Below, in pieces: positions 53,964-63,050 of a DNA stretch of 64,000 nt. Origin of the DNA: Planobispora rosea (lineage in GTDB: Bacteria; Actinomycetota; Actinomycetes; Streptosporangiales; Streptosporangiaceae); assembly GCF_014648175.1 (NCBI RefSeq), contig NZ_BMQP01000022.1, positions 1 through 64,000 of the forward strand, read 5' to 3'. Position 1 is the first letter of the stretch. Each line of letters begins with the position of its first letter. The notes under the pieces are model-generated. The model saw only the letters and a program-made list of their open reading frames with translations. It did not search any database and had not been told where the DNA came from. The position numbers were made by a program, and so were the translations under genes.

Positions 53964-55106
53964 TCAGGGACGCCTGCCGGTCAGCGACCGTGACTCCAGC
54001 GCAGGGGTGACGGTCGCGTCGGCGACACCGAACGCGGCCGCGTTGAGTTTCTTCGCCTCGTTCTTGCTCGGCGCGTGCCCGTCCTTGTACTGGAACCAGA
54101 CGAGGATGGCGTAGTGCCCGTGCCGCCATCCGCCGGCGAACGCCTCACCCGTGCCGAGGAACTTGGTGACCTTGTCCTTGCCGGGCAGCACCTTGAGGTA
54201 CTCCTCCAGCTTCTTGCCGCTGACCGCCTTGACCACCCGCGCCGCCGAGGCGGACGTCCCCAGGTTGGCCACGCCCACGGTGCCGATGATCTTCCCGGAG
54301 GAGTCGCGGAAGCTGGCGCGGATGAGCTGGGTGCACTTGCCGGAGGCGAGAGCCTTCTGCAGCTTGGCGCCCACCACGGCGTCCTTGCACTTCTTGGCCT
54401 TGTCCTCCCGCCAGACGGTCCTGGTGTACGTCTGGCCCTTGACCTTCACGCTCTTGCTCCCGAACAGCTCCTTCGCCGTCAGCGCGTGCGGGTCGGTGGC
54501 GCGTGAGGCCGCGAAGCCGAACTCGTCACCGGGGGCGGCGGGGGGCACGGCGACGGTCTTCGACGGGGAGGCGGACTCCGTCGCGGCGGGGACGGCGCCG
54601 TCGTCGGAGCCTGCCAGCACGGCCAGCCCGATGCCCGCGGCGACCAGTACGGCCAGCCCGGCGGACGCGATGATGATCGGCCGGCGGGAGCGGGGACCCT
54701 CGTCGTAGGGGCTCCACATCTCCTGGCGAGGCCGCTCCGCCGGTTTCCGGGGTGCCGTCGGCTCGTCCCGGGCCACGGACGGTGCGGTCCGGTCGGGCGG
54801 CGGGGACGCCGGGCCGTACGGGGGCGCCTGACCACGCGGCGGCGCCTGAGCGTGCGAGGGAACCTGGCGACGCGGGGGCGCCTGGCCGTACGGCGGCGCC
54901 TGATCGTGTGAGGGAGCCTGGCCGTACGGCGGGGAGGTGTGACCGTGCGACGGGGAGGACTGACCGGACGGGGCGGGGGCGAACCAGTTCTCACCCCCGT
55001 CTTCCGGCGCGGACGGCGATCGCGGCACGTCGGGACGGCCGTGCGGCTGCGGCGCGCCGGGCCGTCCGTACGGCTGGCGGCGCGGCGAATCCCCGGGAGA
55101 ACCCAT
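53964..55106 (-). CDS. Paralogous membrane-anchored protein with Gln/Pro/Tyr-rich N-terminus
   Basis: 380 residues, a smaller paralogue of its neighbour. Residues ~1-140 are rich in Pro, Gln, Tyr and Arg with repeats such as GQAPPYGPASPP and GQAPPRRQVPSHAQAPP. A single transmembrane helix follows at about 143-165 (IIIASAGLAVLVAAGIGLAV). The C-terminal extracellular domain (DPHALTAKELFGSKSVKVKG, cysteines in KKCKDAVV and GKCTQLIRASFRDS) aligns over its whole length with that of the 51727-53838 product. ATG 55106 (MGSPGDSPRRQ) is chosen over the longer frame. Function not recognised; tandem duplication is evident. Confidence 0.78.
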   Translation of the reverse strand: MGSPGDSPRRQPYGRPGAPQPHGRPDVPRSPSAPEDGGENWFAPAPSGQSSPSHGHTSPPYGQAPSHDQAPPYGQAPPRRQVPSHAQAPPRGQAPPYGPASPPPDRTAPSVARDEPTAPRKPAERPRQEMWSPYDEGPRSRRPIIIASAGLAVLVAAGIGLAVLAGSDDGAVPAATESASPSKTVAVPPAAPGDEFGFAASRATDPHALTAKELFGSKSVKVKGQTYTRTVWREDKAKKCKDAVVGAKLQKALASGKCTQLIRASFRDSSGKIIGTVGVANLGTSASAARVVKAVSGKKLEEYLKVLPGKDKVTKFLGTGEAFAGGWRHGHYAILVWFQYKDGHAPSKNEAKKLNAAAFGVADATVTPALESRSLTGRRP

Positions 55107-55141
55107 GGGGTGAGCGTAACCGGCCGCCGGGACGGATCTGG

Positions 55142-55906
55142 TCACGAATATCCGAAATCCTGAGTCCACCACGGCCCGCCCGGGCCGTCCACGACCCCGA
55201 CGCCGGTGGCTCTGAGCGCGCAGTTGAGGATGTTCCCCCGGTGGCCGGGGTCGGCCATCCAGTTTCTCAGGGCCTCCTCGGCGGAGCGGGAACCGCGGCC
55301 GATGTTCTCGGCGCCCCCGCTGCTGTAACCGGCGTCCTCCATCCGCTTCCAGGGGGACGACCCGTCGGGCGAGGTATGGGAGAAGTCACCGCTCGCCGCC
55401 ATCTCGGCGGAGTGCGCGCGCGCCGCACCGGCCAGCCGTGGGTCGATCCGGAGCGGGGCGCAGCCGGCCTGCCTGCGGGCCGCGTTGACCAGCCGGACGA
55501 CCTCGTCCTCCAGGTCGCTCAGCGCCTGAAGGGCACCGCCCCCGTCCTCGGCGCGGAGGGGGTGGCGGGAGCCGGCGCTGTCGGTGAAGCCGCCGATCAT
55601 GTTCTCCGGACTGCTCGACGGGCGGGGCGTGGCGGACACCCGGGGAGCCGGGGAGGACGCCTGCGTACGCCGGGCGACCCGGCCGAGGGGGGCCCGCCGT
55701 TCCACGGTCCGGCCCGCTCCCGCCACCACGGTGGGCGAGGGCGTGCTGGGAGCGTCGTACAGGTAGACCTGGTCGACCGTTTGCGGGGCGCGGCTGCTCC
55801 TGCCGAGGATGAATCCGGTCAGCAGAACCGCCGCCAAGCACGCGAAAGCCCCCAGACGGCGCAGACGAGCCCGCTGGGTATGCCTGGGGTAAGGGGACTG
55901 CCACAT
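55142..55906 (-). CDS. CAP-domain (SCP/PR-1, YkwD-like) extracellular protein
   Basis: 254 residues. The N-terminal basic stretch and hydrophobic helix (~19-37, GAFACLAAVLLTGFILG) form an uncleaved anchor or signal. A Ser/Thr/Pro linker leads to a CAP domain in the last ~130 residues: LVNAARRQAGCAPLRIDPRL, AAGAARAHSAEMA-type helix, GDFSHTSPDGSSPWKRM, AENIGRGSRSAEEALRNWM, DPGHRGNILN and the final WWTQDFGYS. Bacterial CAP proteins are secreted and mostly of unknown activity. ATG 55906 (MWQSPYPRHTQ) is preferred; the frame continues upstream in an implausibly Arg-rich stretch. It is 35 bases upstream of the paralogous pair and may share their operon. Confidence 0.85.
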   Translation of the reverse strand: MWQSPYPRHTQRARLRRLGAFACLAAVLLTGFILGRSSRAPQTVDQVYLYDAPSTPSPTVVAGAGRTVERRAPLGRVARRTQASSPAPRVSATPRPSSSPENMIGGFTDSAGSRHPLRAEDGGGALQALSDLEDEVVRLVNAARRQAGCAPLRIDPRLAGAARAHSAEMAASGDFSHTSPDGSSPWKRMEDAGYSSGGAENIGRGSRSAEEALRNWMADPGHRGNILNCALRATGVGVVDGPGGPWWTQDFGYS

Positions 55907-56154
55907 ACCGCTAACAAAGATAGGGATGTTGAGATAGTTGAAGAAGAGAATGTCGAGAATGAGTTGTAACCGTTCGGTGGAGCTTCGGATGTGGTAGCGC
56001 TCGCCCGGGCTGCGTCGTCGCGGACCGGGACGGCCTCGCCTCCGGTCGTGCTTTCGACGGCGGGTGACGTCCTCCGCCGATCGCCTCCGCCCTGGGCGAG
56101 GCATCTCCCATGGCGGGTAAACTCTTTGAAGGACGGCTCGGAGGGCCGGTCTTT
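55907..56154. other. Divergent intergenic region with an AT-rich patch
   Basis: This region between the CAP gene (leftward) and rplM (rightward) has no gene. About 55910-55975 is strikingly purine- and AT-rich for this genome (repeated GAAGA, GAGAAT, TTGA words) and presumably holds the CAP gene promoter on the minus strand; I cannot fix hexamers with confidence. Confidence 0.4.
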
Positions 56155-56184
56155 TTGACCCCCGCTCTCTCCGGCCTGTATCCT
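56155..56184 (+). promoter_or_regulatory. rplM-rpsI promoter
   Basis: TTGACC (56155-56160) and TATCCT (56179-56184), 18 bases apart, form a good promoter about 180 bases before rplM. The leader between it and rplM (56191-56362) contains no supported gene and could carry L13-type autogenous control. Confidence 0.65.
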
Positions 56185-56362
56185 GCTACTTCGTTGTGTG
56201 CGAATCGGTCTCCGTCATCTGAGACTGATGCGCGGCGCGTCCGGCGTCATCTCCTTCGACTTGGGAGACGGAAGGTCCGGGCTGTCGTGTGCCCGCACCT
56301 ACCGACCAAGTCGCTGCCGATCCCGGCAGTCCCGAAGACGCGAACAAAGAAGGCATACGACC

Positions 56363-56806
56363 GTGCGCACGTACACACCCAAGCCTGCTGAAGTCGAGCG
56401 TCAGTGGTATGTCATCGACGCCACCGACATCGTGCTCGGCCGGCTGGCAAGCCACGTCGCGACGCTGCTTCGCGGTAAGCACAAGCCGATCTTCGCCAAC
56501 CACGTCGACACCGGTGACTTCGTCATCGTCATCAACGCCGACAAGGTCGCGCTGACCGGCAACAAGCTCGAGCAGAAGAAGGCTTACCGCCACTCGGGTT
56601 ACCCGGGCGGTCTGCGCTCCGTGACCTACGCCGAGCTCATGGACAAGCGTCCCGACCGCGCCGTCGAGAAGGCCGTGAAGGGCATGCTGCCGAAGAACGC
56701 CCTCGGCCGGAAGATGATCAAGAAGCTCAAGGTCTACGCCGGATCCGAGCACCCGCACCAGGCGCAGCAGCCGGTGCCCTTCGAGATCACCCAGATCGCC
56801 CAGTAG
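56363..56806 (+). CDS. rplM: 50S ribosomal protein L13
   Basis: L13, 147 residues, early 50S assembly protein. RTYTPKPAEVERQWYVIDAT and GMLPKNALGRKMIKKLKVYA are diagnostic. GTG 56363 is the canonical start, with AAAGAAGG upstream; the frame stays open further upstream without a sensible start. Paired with rpsI as usual. Confidence 0.97.
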   Translation: MRTYTPKPAEVERQWYVIDATDIVLGRLASHVATLLRGKHKPIFANHVDTGDFVIVINADKVALTGNKLEQKKAYRHSGYPGGLRSVTYAELMDKRPDRAVEKAVKGMLPKNALGRKMIKKLKVYAGSEHPHQAQQPVPFEITQIAQ

Positions 56807-56877
56807 TCGCACGAGCCGCTGTCGCCGGCAAGCGTTGGCCGATGGCCGACGCCGAGTAGGAAAGTTTGAGGAGAACC

Positions 56878-57399
<522 letters not shown>

Positions 57400-57400
57400 G

Positions 57401-58762
57401 TTGGGGCGCCTCTTCGGCACCGACGGGGTCCGTGGGGTCGCGGGTCGCGACCTCACGGCCGAGCTCGCCATGGACCTGTCCGTGGCCGCGGCTCACGTCC
57501 TCGGCGATGCCGGAGCGTTCCATGCCAGCGACGGGCGTGCCCCGCAGGGCCGCCCGATCGCCGTCGTAGGCCGGGACCCCCGGGCTTCAGGAGAGTTCCT
57601 GGAGTCCGCGGTGGTCGCCGGCCTTGCGTCGTCCGGCGTGGATGTGCTCCGGCTCGGCGTGCTGCCCACCCCGGCGGTCGCTTATCTGACGACGGCTCTC
57701 GGAGCCGACATGGGCGTGATGATCTCCGCCTCCCACAACCCCGCCCCGGACAACGGGATCAAGTTCCTCGCCCGCGGCGGCTACAAGCTGCCCGACGCGG
57801 TCGAGAACGAGATCGAGCAGCGTCTCGGCGAGAAGTGGGACCGGCCGACCGGCGCGGCCGTCGGCCGGGTGCGCGAGGCGTACGGCGAGGCCGATCGTTA
57901 CGTGTCCCACCTGTTGTCCACCATGTCCGGACGGCTCGACGGCCTGAGCGTGGTCATCGACTGCGCGCACGGCGCGGCCCACATGGTCGCCCCCGAGGCG
58001 CTGACGCGTGCCGGAGCGAAGGTCGAGACCATCGGGGCCCGCCCCGACGGCCTCAACATCAACGCCGGCGTCGGCTCCACGCATCTGGACAAGCTCCAGC
58101 AGATCGTGGTCTCCCGCGGCGCGGACGTCGGGATCGCCTACGATGGTGACGCCGACCGCTGCCTGGCGGTCGCGCACACCGGCGAGGTGATCGACGGCGA
58201 CCAGATCATGGCGGTGCTGGCCCTGGCGCTGCGTGCCGAGGGGAAGCTGGCGGGTGACACCGTGGTCGCCACGGTCATGTCGAACCTGGGCTTCAAGCTG
58301 GCGATGCGGGAGTCCGGGATCGACGTGCTCGAAACCGCGGTGGGCGACCGCTACGTCCTGGAGGCCATGCGGGAGGGCGGCTACACCTTCGGCGGCGAGC
58401 AGTCCGGACATGTGATCATGCTCGACCACGCCACCACCGGGGACGGCCTGCTGACCTCGCTGCACCTGCTGGCGGCCGTGGCCCGCGAGGGCAAGCCGCT
58501 GGCGGAGCTGGCCTCGGTGATGACCCGGCTCCCGCAGGTCCTGATCAACGTCAAGGGCGTGGACCGGACCAAGGCGTCGGTGCCCGAACTGTCCGCGGCC
58601 GTCGAGGCGGCCGAGGGCGAACTGGGCGAGACCGGCCGGGTGCTGATCCGGCCGAGCGGGACCGAGCCGATGATCCGTGTGATGGTCGAGGCCGCCTCGG
58701 CCGAGCAGGCCCAGGCGCTGGCGGAGCGCCTGGCCGGCGTCGTCCGTGAGGTCTGCGTCTGA
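57401..58762 (+). CDS. glmM: Phosphoglucosamine mutase
   Basis: Converts glucosamine-6-phosphate to glucosamine-1-phosphate for peptidoglycan synthesis; 453 residues. The phosphoserine loop is MISASHNPAPDNGIKF with Ser111 as catalytic residue. The metal loop reads DGDADRCLAV and the sugar-binding loop GGEQSGH. The phosphate-binding end RPSGTEPMIRVMVE is intact. The start is a TTG at 57401, one base after the rpsI stop, with no room for a normal RBS outside rpsI, so translation is probably coupled to rpsI. Confidence 0.95.
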   Translation: MGRLFGTDGVRGVAGRDLTAELAMDLSVAAAHVLGDAGAFHASDGRAPQGRPIAVVGRDPRASGEFLESAVVAGLASSGVDVLRLGVLPTPAVAYLTTALGADMGVMISASHNPAPDNGIKFLARGGYKLPDAVENEIEQRLGEKWDRPTGAAVGRVREAYGEADRYVSHLLSTMSGRLDGLSVVIDCAHGAAHMVAPEALTRAGAKVETIGARPDGLNINAGVGSTHLDKLQQIVVSRGADVGIAYDGDADRCLAVAHTGEVIDGDQIMAVLALALRAEGKLAGDTVVATVMSNLGFKLAMRESGIDVLETAVGDRYVLEAMREGGYTFGGEQSGHVIMLDHATTGDGLLTSLHLLAAVAREGKPLAELASVMTRLPQVLINVKGVDRTKASVPELSAAVEAAEGELGETGRVLIRPSGTEPMIRVMVEAASAEQAQALAERLAGVVREVCV

Positions 58763-58818
58763 CCGCTGCGGGGTCCGTCCCCGCCGTCGGCCGGGCGTGA
58801 CCGCTGCGGGGTCCGTCC
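58760..58818 (+). repeat. 21-bp direct repeat at the glmM stop
   Basis: TGACCGCTGCGGGGTCCGTCC occurs at 58760-58780, where the first TGA is the glmM stop, and again at 58798-58818. The 38-base period suggests a small local duplication downstream of the gene. Confidence 0.7.
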
Positions 58819-58847
58819 TGACCGTCAGGCCCGCGTCTGATCGCATT

Positions 58848-58881
58848 CCGGCCCCGGCTCCCTCAGGGGAGCCGGGGCCGG
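58848..58881 (+). terminator. glmM terminator
   Basis: A perfect 15-bp stem, CCGGCCCCGGCTCCC (58848-58862) with its complement at 58867-58881 and loop TCAG, closes the rplM-rpsI-glmM unit. It is followed by a region without genes up to 59011. Confidence 0.8.
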
Positions 58882-59011
58882 TCGCTTCCCGGGATGCCCG
58901 GACCGGGTGCGTTTTGGCATTCACCCAGTCTTCTGTGCGGGGCTGTTGCCGTGGGGAACCGGCGTTTCCACAATCGGTGGGACATCCCCGCAGAAAGCCT
59001 GGTGAAGCGTT

Positions 59012-60004
59012 ATGCGCGCATGGTCATCCAGGGTGTGCCTCACCGTCGCGGCCCTGTTCCTGCTCCTGCTCACCGCGGTCCCGGCGCACGCCGCCCCAAC
59101 CGCCTCCGCCGGGACACCCGGCGGGACCCCTGCCGGACTCCCCGCAGGACCCCGTGCGGAGGCTCCCACCGGAGCCGCCGCGGACCTCTCCGCTCCCGGC
59201 CCGCACGCGGTGGGGTACTCCGACGTCAACGTCTCGGCGTCCGGCAGGTCGTTCTCGGCCCGGGTCTACTATCCGGCCGTGTCGGCGGGGGGCAACACGG
59301 CCGTCGCCGCCGGGCGCTTCCCCGTCGTCTCGTTCGGCCACGGCTTCTTCCAGGGCATCGGCAAATACGCCTCGCTCGGCAGGCACTGGGCCTCCTGGGG
59401 AATGATCACGATCATGCCGGCCTCCCAGGGAGGTCTCTTCCCCAGCCACAGCGCCTTCGCGGACGACCTCAACGCCGCCCTCACCTGGATGGTCCAGCAG
59501 GACACCGCGGCCGGTTCCCGTTTCGGAACCCACGTCCGCACCGACAGACTCGCCCTGTCCGGCCACTCCATGGGCGGTGGGGCCAGTGTCCTCGCCGCCG
59601 CGCGCAACCCGGGCGTGCGGACCGTCACCAACCTGGCCGCGGCCGAGACCAACCCCTCGGCCCGGGCCGCCGCGGCGACCACACGGGTTCCCATGCAGCT
59701 GGTGGCGGGGTCCAGGGACACGGTGGCGGGGCCGTCCGGGCACCAGATCCCGATCTACGAGGCCAAGCCCGCCCCCAAGCAGTTGCGCACGATCGTCGGC
59801 GGCTTCCACTGCGGGTTCACCGACTCCGGCGGCCTCGGCTGTGACAGCGGATCGATCGGCCGCGCCGTACAGCAGTCGATCACCAAGCGGGTGACGACGT
59901 CCTGGCTGCTGTACCACCTGGCCGACGACGGCGGCCAGTACGACGCGGTCTGGGGTGCCGCGGCCCGGACGGATCCGGCCGTTCAGTTCCTCGGCGTCGA
60001 ATAA
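59012..60004 (+). CDS. Secreted cutinase/polyester-hydrolase-like alpha/beta hydrolase
   Basis: 330 residues. The signal peptide (CLTVAALFLLLLTAVPAHA) is cleaved near residue 27; a Gly/Pro/Ala linker follows. The hydrolase core has the oxyanion region VVSFGHGFFQG and a triad of Ser186 (GHSMGGGA), Asp236 (GSRDTVAGP) and His266 (GGFHCGFTD). This arrangement resembles dienelactone-hydrolase-like and bacterial cutinase/lipase families. Two late cysteines (FHCGF and LGCDSG) may form a disulphide. The substrate is unknown; short esters or polyesters are plausible. Its last 22 bases overlap the convergent regulator gene. Confidence 0.8.
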   Translation: MRAWSSRVCLTVAALFLLLLTAVPAHAAPTASAGTPGGTPAGLPAGPRAEAPTGAAADLSAPGPHAVGYSDVNVSASGRSFSARVYYPAVSAGGNTAVAAGRFPVVSFGHGFFQGIGKYASLGRHWASWGMITIMPASQGGLFPSHSAFADDLNAALTWMVQQDTAAGSRFGTHVRTDRLALSGHSMGGGASVLAAARNPGVRTVTNLAAAETNPSARAAAATTRVPMQLVAGSRDTVAGPSGHQIPIYEAKPAPKQLRTIVGGFHCGFTDSGGLGCDSGSIGRAVQQSITKRVTTSWLLYHLADDGGQYDAVWGAAARTDPAVQFLGVE

Positions 60005-60627
60005 GACCCGCCCGACCCGCCCGGCCCGGACCGTTCACCGGTCCGGGCCGGGCAGAACGTCGGGGGCCACACGTCGTGGACGAACACGCCGAGGACGAAG
60101 GCCCGGCCCACCAGCGCGGACCGGCTGCCGGCGCCGAGCTTGGCGCGCAGCCGTGCCAGGTGGTAGTCCACGGCCTGGCGGGTGAGGTAGAGCTGCCGGG
60201 CGATCTCCCGGTTGGACGCCCCGGCCGCCACCAGACGCAGTACCTCGCGCTGGAGCAGGCTCAGCGCCGGGGCCTCCGGGGCGACCTCCTCCAGTACGGC
60301 CACCGCCCGCCACGGCAGCCCGTTGCGGCGCGGCTCGACCGAGGCGCTGACCCGGGCGACGATGACGGTCCGGTCCCCCCGGAGCAGCCTCATCCACGTC
60401 CGGTAGGCGTTCAGCCGCCCGGTCGCGAGCAGGCGCCAGTGGGGCCACTGCGCCTCCCGCTCACCGGGGGCGAGCAACTCCTCCGCCGGGCGTCCGAGCA
60501 GCGCGGCGGCGTCGCGGCCGAGCGCCGCCTGGAAGGCCGGATTGCTCTCCCTGATCCTGCCCAGCCCGTCCACCGCGACGATCGGCACCCGGGCGCGTTC
60601 GAAGTAGACCTGGTAAGGGCCCTTCAT
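59983..60627 (-). CDS. PAS-LuxR transcriptional regulator
   Basis: 214 residues. Residues ~8-115 form a PAS-like sensor domain (VPIVAVDGLGRIRESNPAFQ, GRPAEELLAPGE). Residues ~125-185 are a LuxR/GerE helix-turn-helix: LSLLQREVLRLVAAGASNRE, IARQLYLTRQAVDYHLARL, typical except for the VDYHLARLRAK recognition helix. PAS-LuxR regulators control secondary metabolism in streptomycetes, but nothing links this one to the thiopeptide genes 35 kb away. ATG 60627 is chosen over the frame start at 60645. The 3' end overlaps the hydrolase gene tail to tail. Confidence 0.82.
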   Translation of the reverse strand: MKGPYQVYFERARVPIVAVDGLGRIRESNPAFQAALGRDAAALLGRPAEELLAPGEREAQWPHWRLLATGRLNAYRTWMRLLRGDRTVIVARVSASVEPRRNGLPWRAVAVLEEVAPEAPALSLLQREVLRLVAAGASNREIARQLYLTRQAVDYHLARLRAKLGAGSRSALVGRAFVLGVFVHDVWPPTFCPARTGERSGPGGSGGSYSTPRN

Positions 60628-60804
60628 CGCTCGAACGTAGGTCACCCAAGCCCATCGGACCAGGGCCGCCCCGATCTCTCCTGGTGGGGGCGGGAGCCGT
60701 ACGGCAGGCGCCTCGGCAAGGGAACATCGGCCTTGCCGGTTCAGTATGGGACTGAGCCGTCTATCACGTTGACGGGTTAAAGATCAATTCGACATCATTG
60801 CGAA

Positions 60805-61341
60805 ATGATCTCTTTACGACCTCTCGCGGGACTCGCTCTCGCTGCCGCCCTTGCCGCCGGTTACGCGGCGGTCCCGGCCGCCGCCGCGACCCACACGGCG
60901 GTCCCGGCCGCCGCCTCGGCCCAGGAGTCCGCAGTCTCCTCGGCCGAGACCGCGGCCCGCCCCAGGAACGGAAAGATCCTTTACGCCGGCATCAGCGGCG
61001 GACGGGGCGTCCTCAAGATCAAGAACGGGACCAAGAGGGACGCGGTCGTCACTCTTGTCCGCGGTAAGAGCAAGGCGATCAGCATCTATGTCCGCGCCCG
61101 GTCGACCGCGAGCGTCAAGACCGTCAGGAGCGGCACCTACCGGATCTTCTTCACCTCGGGCTACCGGTTCAACGTCTCCAAGGGCCGCTTCGCCAGCTCC
61201 GCCTCCTACCAGCGCTTCGACGACAAGCTGAAGTTCGTCTCGACCTCCACCACCTGGTCGATCTGGACGCTGACCCTGAACACGGTTCCCGGCGGCAACG
61301 CCAGGACCAGGGGCGTCGACCCGAAGGACTTCCCGGCGTGA
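60805..61341 (+). CDS. Small secreted beta-rich protein
   Basis: 178 residues with a Sec signal peptide (MISLRPLAGLALAAALAAGY, cleavage after AAA/ATA near 28-30). The mature part is Ser/Thr/Lys/Arg-rich with alternating hydrophobic strands (GKILYAGISGGRGVLKIKNG, DAVVTLVRGKSKAISIYVRA, SGTYRIFFTSGYRF), suggesting a beta-sandwich. It has no cysteines. Not recognised as a named family. No Shine-Dalgarno sequence precedes the ATG, and an inverted repeat ATCATT-GCGA-AATGAT (60794-60809) covers the start codon, so the message may be leaderless or structured. Confidence 0.72.
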   Translation: MISLRPLAGLALAAALAAGYAAVPAAAATHTAVPAAASAQESAVSSAETAARPRNGKILYAGISGGRGVLKIKNGTKRDAVVTLVRGKSKAISIYVRARSTASVKTVRSGTYRIFFTSGYRFNVSKGRFASSASYQRFDDKLKFVSTSTTWSIWTLTLNTVPGGNARTRGVDPKDFPA

Positions 61342-61416
61342 TCCCCGGGGCCGTCCGGCGTGCGTGACGGACGGCCCCCCAGTGCAAACCGCTTCCCCTC
61401 GCCGGCGGGCCGCCGG

Positions 61417-62133
61417 TCACTCGTCGCCGGTGAGGGAGAAGCTCCGCAGCCGCCGGCCGGCCCACAGGACGGCGCCGACGCTGACGACCACCAGGGCCGA
61501 CACGGCGAAGCCGATCCCGATGTCGGTCGTCAGGAAGGCCGAGGACGACACCTGGTCGGCGACCGTCTGGGCCCACTGCTGGACGGAGTAGCGGCGGGCG
61601 CCCGGGACGAAGTTGCCCACCACGCCCTCCCAGATCACCGCGTAGATGATGCCGATGGTGACCGCGTGCCGGGTGACCACGCCCAGCAGCATGAACACCG
61701 CCGCGTACGCCACGCCGCCGACGAGGGCGGCCAGGGCGAAGCCGGAGGCCACCCCGGCTTCGAGGCCGATCAGCAGGTAGGCCGCGGCGAAGGTGGGCAC
61801 GGTCGCGAAGGCGGCCACCACCGAGGCGGCGACCAGGAACTTGGTCTGCGCGATCACCGGCCGGGAGATCGGCTTGGACAGCAGGTGGACGATCGTCCCG
61901 TCGTCGATCTCGGGGGCGATCACGCCGGTCCCCGCGATCACGCCGAGCAGCGGCAGCATGACGCCGATGGCGAAGGTCCTCAACAGCTCCACCGTCGCCC
62001 GCTCGCCGTCGGCGCCGATCACGCGGAGCAGGACGGCCAGGGCGAGCAGCACCGCCGGCAGCAGGACGAGAAGCCAGACCCGCCGCCGGCCGAGCAGCGC
62101 CCGGTAGGTGATTCCGGCGATGACACCGTTCAT
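61417..62133 (-). CDS. ABC-2 type transporter permease
   Basis: 238 residues with six predicted membrane segments (for example VWLLVLLPAVLLALAVLL, FAIGVMLPLLGVIAGTGVIA, AVFMLLGVVTRHAVTIGIIY). The loop PEIDDGTIVHLLSKPISRPV between segments 2 and 3 is typical of ABC-2 permeases. It is the last gene of a four-gene minus-strand operon and is separated by 2 bases from the ATPase gene. Substrate unknown. Confidence 0.88.
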   Translation of the reverse strand: MNGVIAGITYRALLGRRRVWLLVLLPAVLLALAVLLRVIGADGERATVELLRTFAIGVMLPLLGVIAGTGVIAPEIDDGTIVHLLSKPISRPVIAQTKFLVAASVVAAFATVPTFAAAYLLIGLEAGVASGFALAALVGGVAYAAVFMLLGVVTRHAVTIGIIYAVIWEGVVGNFVPGARRYSVQQWAQTVADQVSSSAFLTTDIGIGFAVSALVVVSVGAVLWAGRRLRSFSLTGDE

Positions 62134-62135
62134 GA

Positions 62136-63050
62136 TCAGCCGCTCCTGTTGATCAGGTAGGAGAAGACGCTCTCCAGGTCCTCGTCGGCGGGGGAGACCT
62201 GCCAGACCCGCACGCCCGCGTCTCTGGCCACGCGGGGCAGCAACCAGGTGAAGCGCCGGAAGTCCACCGCCCGCACCTCCAGGCCCGCCTCGGTGAGGGA
62301 GACCGCTCCGGAGGAGGCGTCGGCGATCAGGGCCGCGGCCAGGCGGCGGTCGTCGCTGGAGCGCACCCGGAACAGGTGGGGCCGGTCGGTCATCCGGCGG
62401 CGGATCTCGCGGAAGTCGCCGGAGGCGGCGTGGCGGCCGGCGACCAGGACCTCGATGTGCTGGGCGACGCGCTCCACCTCCTCCAGGATGTGCGAGCTGA
62501 ACAGGATCGTCTTGCCGGCCGTGCCCATGGCCCGGATCAGGTCCATCATGTGCATGCGCTGGCGCGGGTCCATGCCGTTGAACGGCTCGTCCAGCAGCAG
62601 CACCCGGGGTTCGTGGACGAGGGCCGCGGCGACCTTCATCCGCTGGCGCATGCCCTTGGAGTAGGTCTCGATCCGGCGGTCCGCGGCGTCCTCCATCTCG
62701 ACCAGGGCCAGCGCCTTGCGGGCGGCGTCCTCCGGGTCGGGCAGGCGGTGCAGCCGCGCGCTGGAGAGCACGAACTGCCAGCCGGTGAGGAAGCCGTAGA
62801 CGGCCTCGCGCTCGGGGACCAGGCCGATCGAGCGGTAGACCTCGTGGTTGCGCCAGATCCGGGTGCCGTCGAGGGTCACGGTCCCGCCGGAGGGCGCCAG
62901 GAAGCCGGCCATCATGTGCAGCAGCGTGGACTTGCCCGCGCCGTTGGGGCCGAGCAGCCCGGTGACGCCGGGGCCGATGGTCATGGTGACGTCGTTGACG
63001 GCCACCACGTTCCCGTACCAGCGGGAGACCTGGGCCAGTTCGATGTTCAT
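62136..63050 (-). CDS. ABC transporter ATP-binding protein
   Basis: 304 residues. Walker A GLLGPNGAGKST, signature YSKGMRQRMKVAAAL, Walker B VLLLDEPFNGMDP and the H-loop region ILFSSHILEEVERVA are all present. The C-terminal ~85 residues form an accessory domain. It energises one or both adjacent permeases. Start overlaps the upstream permease stop by 4 bases. Confidence 0.93.
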   Translation of the reverse strand: MNIELAQVSRWYGNVVAVNDVTMTIGPGVTGLLGPNGAGKSTLLHMMAGFLAPSGGTVTLDGTRIWRNHEVYRSIGLVPEREAVYGFLTGWQFVLSSARLHRLPDPEDAARKALALVEMEDAADRRIETYSKGMRQRMKVAAALVHEPRVLLLDEPFNGMDPRQRMHMMDLIRAMGTAGKTILFSSHILEEVERVAQHIEVLVAGRHAASGDFREIRRRMTDRPHLFRVRSSDDRRLAAALIADASSGAVSLTEAGLEVRAVDFRRFTWLLPRVARDAGVRVWQVSPADEDLESVFSYLINRSG

